Shown here piece after piece: positions 44,001 to 56,000 of a DNA stretch of 64,000 nt (position 1 is its first letter; every line of letters begins with the position of its first letter). The notes beneath the pieces were generated by a model. It was not told the DNA's origin, made no database searches, and worked only from the letters and a program-made list of their open reading frames with translations. The position numbers were made by a program, and so were the translations under genes. The stretch comes from Micrasema longulum (taxonomy: Eukaryota > Arthropoda > Insecta > Trichoptera > Brachycentridae): positions 87,999-151,998 of the forward strand of contig JAGVSM010003443.1 of assembly GCA_022494885.1 (NCBI GenBank), in the 5' to 3' direction.

Positions 44001-47000
44001 TCCCTGTTGTCGGGCAGGTTGCGCGGCGCGGCCGGGCGCCCCTTGGCCGCGCCCAGCTGGCCGCGCCCCGCCAGCTCGGCCTCGATGCGGATGGCCTCCA
44101 TCTCGTCCATCTCGGCCGCCGACTCGCGCAGGTCCTCGGCGAACTTGGCGCGGTCGTGCTCGTTGCGCGCGTTGAACGCCACCAGCGAGCGCCCGTCCAC
44201 GCGCCGCGTGAGGCGCACGCCAAACGGGTAGTCTGGAATGCGAAGCATTTTAATAATAAATCTCGTGGAAATACAACGCAAGATATATCTAGAAAGACGG
44301 TTCCGTTTATATTCCTTGCCGCCCCAACGCTGCAATTGCAGATTTGCAGATACGTGGTATGTACCCTTGCCTATTGAGGAGTTGACGCTCTCATGAGTTA
44401 GCTGACTGTTGTGTACGCCTCGTGGTGCTTGTTGGAAATGCCAAATAAAATTGAAACTCCCACCGCTTACCAGATAAGAGGCCTGTTATTTGTTTCGTTA
44501 ACCCTTCCTTTACTGTGCCAAAAACATCCTCGCATTATGGTCTAGTGTGACTAAACATGCAAAAAATTAGAGATTTTAAACCAGAAAAATGAAATATTCA
44601 TAGGGTTATACTTCAATTATTTAAAGTTGAAGTCAAAAGTGATGATATTTTTAATCTAATTGCTAAAAACATTAAAAAACTATTAGCTAATGCTCGTAGC
44701 GCGGGCGAAAGAACCGCCCCCAACAAAATCCGGAAAGCGACTAACTAACTGGCATCTAGCAGAAGTACTGGCAACTATGATGTTTGCATGTGTGGTGCGT
44801 GAAATTGTCTCTCTCGCTCCCAAATATAGGTGCGTGTAGTATCGAGAGTGATATGTAAGGAGAGTGAGAGACAATTACATATTCGGTATTTTTCTACTTT
44901 ACGCTACGCGATTTGCGATATGTTAGTAAACTTTCTATTGTATTGGTGATTTATCTCCGATTTGTGATAAAATGCTTTTTCTGTTCCTGATAAGTATTCA
45001 TTATTTAATAAAAACATATATTTTAATGGATACGTAAATGTACAACGGAGGAAAACTGATAATCTTAACCCAGAATTTATAATATTTATAGAGTTATTAA
45101 ATGCAATGTGTACTAGCTACGCATCACCGGGAAGGGAGAGTTAATGTGAAGAATATTAAACCAGTCCACATTCATGGACAGATTTGTGTAGTGTACAGAA
45201 AACATGTGATTCAATTGTAAGGAGAAAAGTGAGACAAATGGGCGTCTCCTTTTATGAAGAGGGCAGCACCCTTTTATAAAAAATGAATACAAAAGTTTGT
45301 ACCCGGCTATGAAAAATGCCTACAAAATTATGGGAGTTACATAGAAAATTAGTTGAAAGGCAAAAGATTTTTTCTGAATATGTACCAACTTGTTTTCTTT
45401 AACCGGTCACACGGAAATTACTTTCTGGACATACCTCGTCATCACATTCCCTTCATTTAGATAAACACTGTCACCAGAAAAAGTCAAACCCCAGCACACC
45501 CAAAATTCTTCTAAAATCCTCAAGAATGTCTCAAAAAACAGAATCATCGCAAGAGTAAATGTAAATGCAAAATTTTGCATCATACTCACGTGGCACGGCG
45601 AAGAGGGATACATTCATACCGCTCAGGGGGAAGGACTGGCGGAAGGTGTACGTCACCGAAGACTTCTTCTTGCTAAAGATCTTGGTAACCACCAGCAGGT
45701 CGTTGAACAAGAACACCTAGAAAAAAGAAACAAAATGTGTATTATTATATTTGGATAATATAGCGCCATTTTTATGAAAATCACCTCAAGCCTTGCAGCT
45801 ACAGAGCACGTGGACGGTTGGGATTCTAGTTCCTCGTCTCCAATTATGACATATAGGAGCTAGATTACAGCACATCTTGTAGCTACAGAGCGCATGGACA
45901 GTAAGAAATCTAGCCCCCATTTACTTTTTGTTTTATTTGACGATGAAGTTTAGAGTTAAAGTAAAATTTCAAAAATCAAAATAAAAAAACAAATTTACAA
46001 AAATAGGAGTTAGATTACAACAAGTCTTGCAGCTACTGAGCGCAAGAATGGTTGGAATTCCAGACCCCATTTACAAAATTTAGGTATTTAATGGTTGATA
46101 ACATTTACCTATTGAAGCTAGATTACCAATTGTCTTGCAGCTACAAAGCGCATGGACGAGTGAAATTCTAGCAACTTAGAATTATCAATAAATTTACAAA
46201 AATAAACACAAAAAGTAAATTTGTCAAGTATTCATACTTAAAAGGAAACAATAAAAAAACTAAAAATATAAAGAACCGTTTCTACACTATGGATAACGAA
46301 ACAAACAAAAATATCCGAAGGGCAACATTTGTAGATTATGGATAGTTACTGTCGCACATGTGGCTAACAGGCTGTTGGCTAATTCCTGGAAGATGGTTGA
46401 TGCCCACATGTAGTTACCGAGGGGAGGGATGATGCCTATTTTTCCAATGACTGTGTATCCATTTTGGTCTGTATTATTTAATTTTGTAATGGGTACACAA
46501 AATTCCCGCTCAATTTTTTTTTACAAATGTAAAAATGAATGAATTTTTTATAATCCAAAAAATAATTTAACTATGTATTTGACCAGTTTTAATGAATTTT
46601 AAAGTCTGGCTGTCCACACAACCTAAGATGTGTATTTTAATTACTACTAAACTTACTCCGGATTAATAACACACAAAATGATATGTCAATCCTTAAACCA
46701 CTCTCATACACATGTTTGTTTAATATATTTATAGGATTGACATATCATTTTGTGTTATTAATCCAGAGTAAGTTTGGTAGTAATTAAAATACACATCTTA
46801 GGTTGTGTGGATAGCCAGACTTTAAAATTCATTCAAACTGGTCAAATACATAATTAAATTATTTTTTGGATTATAAAAAATTCATGTATGCATTATTTAT
46901 AATTTGTCAAAGTAAAAAATTTGATTATTCGCTCTTTTTACAAAAGTGCTATGATCTTGTTTCATTATTATTTATTTCAACTGCGTTAAATTGTTAAATA

Positions 47001-50000
47001 AATATATATCGGCATCGCATTCACACCTCTCGCTGGTGGACTCCGGGGCGCTCCTTCTTGTTGATGTCGGGGATCTCATAGAGCCGGCAATAACACACGA
47101 GACGGCGGTGCGGGAGGGCCAGCTGCGGCTTCTTGCCCACGATGGTGGCTTGCACCTTCATCACCTGAAAGACAAATTTTCGTATATATCATAACGGATT
47201 CCATTCCACTCCCTAGTCGGAGCACACGGCGTCCGGGAACAGCCTCCGGGCTGAATCGGGTCTGTATATGCAGACATCGTATTGTACGACAATCTTTGCA
47301 CTTTAATGAAAGAACACGGGATTAACATGGGAGAAGGCGAGAGTGCCGGCTAGCGGTAGGGTCTCCCGAAGGCATCCGGTGATGTTCACACGCTCGTGAA
47401 GAAAAGGAAGAAAGAATAATAAATAACGGGTACGTACTTGCGTGACGTGGTCGCTGGCGGGCTTGAACTCGCTGGCCTTGACGCGCTCGTAGATGCCGGC
47501 GAGCATGTCGCGCTCGATGTCGCCGCAGTCGTCGATCCCGCGCAGGTTGCGTATGAAGTCCTCCAGGGACATGCGCGACTCGGGCTTCAGGCTCGGCGTG
47601 TGCAAGTCGGTGTTGAGCATTATTATGGCAAACGCCAGCACGAAAATCTGCACAAACAACAAGACATTTAACGGGGATACAGCGTAGAGGTATTGTGATA
47701 GCGATACGAAAAAAATTACATCCCTCGCCCAAATCAAATAACTCTTTTGTTTTGTAACAGGTCATAAGCCCTAGACTTCTATATTACCTTCTCTAAAATA
47801 TTCTAAATCTCTGTTGTAATATGTTAATATATATTTTTTTATTTATTTATGTTATGTATTATAGCAACACTGAGTAGGTACTTGTCTGGATAAATATGAT
47901 CTGTGCATAAGTGTAAAGTCAAAGTGTTTTTACGAATAATAAAGAGTACTTGATAATGACCCAACATGGGATAACTTAGTGTATCATTAATTATTCAAAC
48001 ATTACATTGGCGACGAGGAAAATGGCACTAAGATTTAGTGAATATGGCCCAGGTAAAACCTGGAGCCATTATATCGACAGATTTTGTTTTGCTCTGGAAG
48101 CAAATCAAATACTAGAAGAAAATGTCAAAAAGGCCAACCTGTTAGCAAACTGTGGAGAAGAAACCTACGACCAGTTAGTAGCATTAATATTACCTAAAAA
48201 CATCAGAGAAGTTACATTTGAAGAAATTCTGCATGTATTAAACAAACACTACAATAAAGAGCCTAACGAAATCATACAATCTTACAAATTTCACAACCGG
48301 CAACAGAAAGTTGAGGAGTCAATAAATGCCTACATTATAGAGTTAAAAAAATAAGTAAGCATTGTAATTTCATGGATTTACAAAGGACATTAAGAGATAG
48401 ATTGGTTTGCGGCGTGAATGACAAAAATTTGCAACAAGACTTATTAACGAGAGAGAAATTAACTTATGAAAGAGCAGTAGAAATCTGTCAAGCTTTTGAA
48501 AGTGCAAAAAGTGGCTTGAAGACAATACATCTTTCAACCTTGAGCAGTGAAGATAATAGCGAACCGATGGAAATAAACAAAATAAGTGTGAATAAGAAAA
48601 ATAATATGCAGATATATGAGTGTAAACATTGTGGAAAGAAACATAGAGGCGAGTGCCGTTTCAAAGAGGCAATTTGCAGGTTATGTATGAAAAGAGGACA
48701 CATACAAAGAATTTGTTTTAAAAATAAATATAATAATAATAATGTAGAGGAAAACGGCGATGACATGTGTGGCGTGTATCATGCATGGGGGAGTGCAAAG
48801 GTGACTCCATATTATGTAACACTCGGTATAAACGGAGTCAAGGTGGATATGCAAGTAGATTCAGGAGCTAGCGCATCCATCATAAGTTACACATATTATC
48901 GAGAGTTGTGGCCAAAGGGAGGACCTGAATTGAGGCCCAATAATGCCAAACTCCAAACCTGGACGAAAAGGAGATTAGAGATTATGGGAGAGATGTTGGT
49001 AGAAGTCCAATATAATGGAAATAAACAGATGTTAACTCTGTTAGTAGCAAAAGGAAGTGGGCCGAGTCTACTTGGACGAGCATGGTTTGCAGACTTGGGA
49101 ATCACAGTTGAAGGAATTCATGAGATACACAATATCACAACAGACAGACTGCTTCTGGAAGATATAAAAAAAATGTATAGAGATATGTTTAATGAAGGAT
49201 TGGGAAAGTATAAGGGACCGAAAGTGTCAATAAAATTACTAGAAGGAAAGTCTACACCCATATTCATGAAATGTAGACCCACACCACTGGCGCTAAGAGA
49301 AAAAATTAATACTGAAATAGACAAAATGACGGAAGGTGGAATATTAAAACCAATAACATATTCAGAATGGGCGACGCCCATAGTACCAATTGTTAAACAA
49401 GATGGTAGTATAAGATTATGTGGGGATTATAGATGTACTATCAACAAAGCAACTAATTTAGATACATATCCTTTACCCACAATAAATGAAGCATTATCAA
49501 CAATAGCGGGAGGTAAAATCTTCACAAAATTAGATTTAGATAGAGCATATTTGCAAGTGGAAGTGGATGATGAGACAGCCAAATTGTTAACATTAAATAC
49601 ACCTAAGGGACTATTTACAATGCATAGGTTACCTTTTGGAGTTAAAACATGTCCGGGCATATTTCAAAGATTAATGTCCACATCACTAGCAAATATAGAG
49701 GGCGTATCAGTTATGTTAGATGATATATTAATATCAGGAAAAGATTGGAATGAACATAATCATAGGTTGGAGAAAGTGTTGAAAATCCTACACCAGAATG
49801 GACTGCACCTTAATGAAAAAAAATGTTTATTTGGAACAAATAGAGTTAAATATCTAGGATATCTAATTGATGATAAGGGAATACACCCAACGGAAGAGAA
49901 AGTAAACTGTATACAGGTGGCACCAACACCTCGTAATACTAAGGAACTTAGAGCATTTTTAGGTTTATATACATTTTATGAAAGATTTATTCCAGAAAAA

Positions 50001-53000
50001 TCAGATACATTAGAGCCATTATACAGATTGTTAGACAACAACAAGGAGTGGAAGTGGACAAAAAAAGGAACAGAATGCATTTGAAGAAGCCAAGAAAAAA
50101 TTAACAGGAGAGTGCACCTTGGTTCATTATGATAGTAATAAGCCTTTGGTATTGTGCTGTGATGCAAGTGAATATGGTGTTGGAGCTATTTTGTCACATG
50201 TGATGCCAGATGGAAATGAAAAGCCTATAATGATGGCATCTAGAACGATGCACATACATGAACGAAGATATGCTCAAATAGATAAAGAGGCATTGGCGAT
50301 AATGTTTGGGGTACAGAAGTTTCAGCAATTTCTATATGGAAGAGATTTCAAAATAATAACCAATCATAAGCCTTTGTTAGGTATTTTCAATGCAGAAAAA
50401 CGAATGCCAGAAGTATTATCACCTAGAATGTTGAGATGGGTTTTGACTCTAAATAATTATAGTTATTGTATTGAGCATCGACCGGGAAATAAGATTGGCA
50501 ATGCGGATGCTTTAAGCAGATGGCCGGTAGAACAAGAAATAAAAGAACCAGGAGATCCAGCAGAAGTCTTACTTTTGGAAGATACTCCAACAACATTCCA
50601 ATACGATTGTAGAGATATTGCGGAAGCCACTCGTAAGGATAAAGTGCTATCAAAAGTATATTATAACGTATTAAAAGGATGGCCAGAAAACGTTGAACAG
50701 GAAGCTAAAGTGTATCATAAAAAAAGGGATGGATTATCTATTCAAAGAAACTGCTTGTTGTATGGTAGTAGAGTCATCATACCATTGTCAATGAGAAGCA
50801 ATCTATTAAAATTATTACATGAATCACACGATGGCATCGTCATATCCAAAGCAATAGCAAGAAGTTATTTCTATTGGCCAGGGTTAGACGCTGATATTGA
50901 GAAAACAACGGGCAGATGTGATATTTGTCAAGAGAAAGGAAAGCAACCTAACTCAATCAAACATCAGTGGATTACACCAAGTAAACCATGGGCAAGATTG
51001 CATATAGACTTTTTCGGACCTTTTGCAGGTAGGCAGTTTTTAATTTTGGTAGATGCCTACAGCAAATGGCCAGAAATTAAAATTGCTAAAGACGTATCAA
51101 GTAATACAGTAATTGCTACGTTAAGGGATATTTTTGCAACGCAAGGGTTGCCAGAAACTTTGGTATCTGATAATGGTACAGCATTCACATCGGAGGTATT
51201 TGGTAGCTTCCTAAAAGAGAACAATATCAGACATGTGAAGACAGCACCTTACCATCCAGCAACGAATGGACAAGCAGAGAGATACGTCCAAATCTTTAAA
51301 TCAAAGTTAAGAAAAATGAGTAATTTACCATGGTCTGTAAAGTTGCCGCGAATATTATATAATTTGAGAACGACACCAAATACAACCACAGGGAAAACAC
51401 CCGCAGAAATGTTAAATAAAAGACAATTTAGAACAAGATTTGATAAGTTTCATCCACATGCAGATATTACTAAACAGACATTCCAAAAAGAATATAATCA
51501 AAATGTGGAAATACGTGATTTTAATGTAAATGAAAAAGTGTGGGCCAGACAGTACGGAAAGTCTAATAAATGGAGTAAAGGAGTTATATCAAAAATTATT
51601 GGTACGTCTAATTATGAAATAAAACTAGATAATGGCGACACACAAAGAAGGCATGTAAATCAATTAAAACATGGAGAAGACAATGAGGTCCAGGAAAATG
51701 CCAGAATGGAGGAATTTAAACCTCAATATAGTAGAGAAGAAGAAGAGGAAGATGATATGGTGGAGATCCCTCCGCAGGAGAGGTGGGCAGATATTATAGG
51801 AATTCCAAGCACCTCAGAAGAAGCAAACATGCAAGCAGGGAAGGCATTGAAAAGAATGCGAAGTATAGAAGAATCGGAGGTAGCCCAAGGTAGTGACAAA
51901 CTACCAAGAAATGAGGCACCGGAAATTAATATGAAGTGAAGAACATTTATGTTATGATTTATTGTTTTATTTGTTTATTGTGTTATTAGATTATGGTTAG
52001 CTTGTTACTAACTTAAATGGAAAGGTATGTTATGTATTATAGCAACACTGAGTAGGTACTTGTCTGGATAAATATGATCTGTGCATAAGTGTAAAGTCAA
52101 AGTGTTTTTACGAATAATAAAGAGTACTTGATAATGACCCAACATGGGATAACTTAGTGTATCATTAATTATTCAAACATTACAATTTAATACAGACTTC
52201 TACTCTTATCTCTTATTAAATTATCATAAGCAGAACATGGTGAGTGTTTAATTAAAATTTCATCAAAAACTAGTCATTATTGGACTTTTGGGCGCTGCAT
52301 TGACTTGTAGATTGTTAGATTGTAGCGAAGCCCAGATAAAATGGGTTAATACATTCCTAGTCAATCTTGTCTCAAGGGTGATAGCTAAATAAACACATCC
52401 TCACGTTGATATGTAATTCTTGACAAATGATACCACAAGAATATGTAGTAATAAATGGAATGCGTACAGATAGCCAAAATCATTATTATCGATGGAAGTA
52501 GGAGTACTGGCTGCCGGTCAGGTCACGTGGAATACTCACAGTGTCGTGGGTCCGTAACCGCTGCACGAGGTCGGGGTTGCAGAGGCAGTAGCGCCGGCTG
52601 AACACCTCCACCAGCCGCTCGATCTTCTGCGCCTCCCCGGGCAGCCGGAAGTAGGCCTGGAACTTGCGCAGCGCCACGTCCACCTGCATCCCCGACAGGT
52701 CCAACTCGCTCACGAAACACCTGGAACCGGACATCCGATCATTAGTCTACTTATAGCCCGGAACTGACATAAGCCCCCGCGGGTCGTGACGAGGAAGAAT
52801 GGCTAGAAGCCGCCAACAAACAGAATCTAGGTGAAGATAGTAGGTAGCGTTCCGGACTTTGGAATAGGAGTTCGAGGTTTAAATCCCACCTAGAAACGGA
52901 GATAATAGCACTTTTGTGAAAAGAGTGAATTACCAAATCTACACAACAGTTTAAATATTTTTGACTTTAACAAATGATAAACAATGAGTACATATGTTTT

Positions 53001-56000
53001 TTTTATATTACAAGCAAGAATCTAATTATGTATTTGACAAGTTTTAATGATTTTTAAAGTACCATAAGATTCTCCTAATGCTGTGGGCTGCAAATTGAGA
53101 AATGCCATTTTTATGATCGACACCATTTTCAGAAAGTAATTAATTGAGTTTTTTGTATGAAAGCGGTCTGGCTGTTTTTAGCAGAACATAGAATTGACCT
53201 TACTGCACCCGATAACATAAATCTCTCATTTTTTTCAAAATTGTGGACACCAGCCACGCTTTCTGCATCACTACGTTTGACTTATCTCTGATTTTCAAAC
53301 ACAATTATTTACAACTAAAATAAAATGGCCCTCATGAATCAAAGGTCTGAGGTTCGCACTCCCACTCTATCACAACCTGATTCCCATTTTCTAATAGTGA
53401 GTTATTTACAACTCGTTGTAAATGGCCTCCAAAATTTAAATGTTCGGGTAAATCATGAAAATGGAAATGTTTCTTTTTATAAAAAAGGCAATATAATAGA
53501 TATTATTTTAGTTCTATACATTTGCGACAATTTAAAAGGTATTTCTAAATATCTGTGACCACTGTGCCAGTTTCAATAAGATTGTCAACTGTTTGTTTGC
53601 GATTATTTTAATTACGAAGCATTTATTTTTATTATAACTTTTTATTTGTGAGATTGTGTTTATAATGGTAGTTGTTTTAAGTTATAATAAAATAATTTTT
53701 GAGTGCCGGCGGTTGGTGGCATCTGGAAACAAGTAATATTTATTTTTATGTTTTAATATTTTAAGACTAGAATTTGATGGCAGTAGCAAATACTGTTAAA
53801 CATCACTTCTTATATATTATGTAAATTCAAATTGAATTTTTTTTTTTTTTTAAATAAATCAAAATCCTTCATGCAAAACATACGTTGCTTTTGGCATGTA
53901 CATTTATTTAATCAACAATAGGGAAATATAACTTTTTAAAAACATTTTTAAAGTAATAAAGGTCTATGAAATACTGTCCAGTAAAAAAGAACTGTTTTGC
54001 TACTCATTAGTAGCATAAAAAATGTTTTTAAATTTGTAATTTTAAATTCCCGTAAAAACAGCTATTTTATTGGCCATGCTCCTAATACATCACGATTCAT
54101 GTTTATTTTTAATTTTGTTCCAAACCATTCTAATTTTTTTAGAACATCGTCACGAATCTTGACGTCACAACTATCAATGCCAAAAATGTGGCGTTTTTCT
54201 AGTGACATATTTTAAAAAAATTTATTTTTTAAAGTTATATATGAAAACATTTCTCCACAATATCCATATTGATTTTGAAAATACAGTTAATTATTCTAAA
54301 AATTAATTTCATATATTTTTATCGGTATTCGTATTGTGTGATATTTACCTATTGAAAAATCAAGAAAGGAGCTCTGCGCTGGTTTGGACATGTAGAACGA
54401 ATGGACAGCGAAAGAACGGCTAAGAATATTTACAATGCGAATGTTGATGGATGCAGAAATAGAGGAAGACCGAGAAAGACATTGCATGACCAAATCCAAT
54501 AAATACTTGAAGATGGACATGTCAAAAGTCGGAATAATCGGCGCGCGTGCATGTGAAGATGTATGAATGTAGAAGAAGCGAGATCTGTATGCAAAGATAG
54601 AGTGATGTGGCGTTCTATCCTCTCTCCTACCCTTACGGAGAAACGGCATGATGGTTTCTTGTTGTTGTAGTCTGCCATTACTTTACGGGTTGTTTAACCC
54701 ATCGCGTAATGATGACTGTAAATACAAGGCAGAAGTTAATGAATAGAAAGTAGATAGCTGCTAAACTGCCGACATGTACAGAAAAAAAGGTCCATACTAT
54801 CCGCAGAAGCCGTATTCAGCAAGAGAATTGCCCTATTGATGACATGTATAGAATAAAATAAAATATTTCCATCGGCCCAGGACATCTCAGTGAGTGAGAA
54901 TACTATTCTAAATAAAATATTTTAAAAAATATGGAAAATGGACGTAAAGGACTCAATAAAAATATTTTTTTAACTACTCTGTTTATGTACATCAAGACTC
55001 CAGCTTCTCGCAAATGAGTTTTCTATATTTTCTTAAATGCGAACGACGAATTGCAAAAATGAACTCACTCTAGCACGGCCATGTTGAAGGCGTCCTGCAG
55101 ATTGCCGAGGTACTCGCCGATCATCTGCTTGGACAGCCCCTTGCGCGTGATGAGGAAGCGCGCCACCCCCCGAGGACTGTTCTCCAGGAACCCTCGCAGG
55201 ATGAGGTATCGGATGCCGCGCTCCGGCTTCTTGTTGAACAGGTTCAGCCCCACTCGGTACTGCCGCTTGCGCACCGTCTCCGACACCTTCCACGGACAAT
55301 ACATCATTTTGAATACTGAGCAGATTTCATGAATTTCTAAAAGTTCATGTATTTTATTTATTCATTAAGTATTGATAGATTAAAAATACACATGATTTGA
55401 CTATCAAACAAAGTAAAAATGTTATTTTTAATATTTTTACGTACCGTATTATCAGTGCAATGATATTTTAAAGTTTTGAAATTACTGCGCACGTGACGTC
55501 ACAAGTTCTCTACGGCAGGTTCTGCTGATTATTGTTTTTTTTTTTATATACTTTATTTATTCATACATATTACAAAAAAATACAATAATAAAGTATTCCA
55601 AACTCTATGAGAATTATTGGTTGATTCACAAGAACATGACATCATTCAAAGCAGTTTATTTTTCACATATTTTTGAAAAACTTGGTTAAACAATTAAATT
55701 TATTATTTAAATAAAACACGAGTGATACTTTACTTTACTACTGGGACCAGTCTCGAAGATGTCGCGAAAGCGATGAAACCGGTCACTGGATATTCCAAAT
55801 TTGTGGATTAAAGTATCACTCGTGTTTTATTTATATAATAAATTACAATGAACTTCCATCAAGAATTTTCACTTACAAACTTAAATGTTTTAAACAATTA
55901 AATGCTCTAGATTTCATCTCGTCAAAACTGCCATTTTTCTTTTCGCACAGAATTCACAAACTCCCTTATAGATGACGCAAAGTCATAGATAACAATGGGG

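Larger units (their letters stand above)
47850..52184 (+). mobile_element. mag-like Ty3/gypsy LTR retrotransposon, frame-broken
   Basis: 4335 bp, with 157-bp LTRs (47850-48006, 52028-52184) that are identical base for base, TG...CA ended, and flanked by the duplicated target ATTTA (47845-47849, 52185-52189). Likely primer site ttggcgacgaggaa starts at 48007; purine tract aaatggaaagg is at 52015-52025. Domain order is Gag zinc knuckle, protease, RT, RNase H, integrase, i.e. the gypsy order; no envelope frame. Gag resembles the mag/K02A2.6 lineage (from memory). Antisense to the IQSEC gene in its motif 1-motif 2 intron. Two frameshifts interrupt the polyprotein. Confidence 0.95.

Noticed and set aside
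43961..44377. Plus-strand 138-codon open frame
   Set aside because: Antisense shadow of the IQSEC PH-domain exon.
48345..48351. Programmed -1 frameshift at A AAA AAA in Gag
   Set aside because: It falls in the middle of Gag, not at a gag-pol junction, and the second break has the opposite sign; an indel or read error is simpler.
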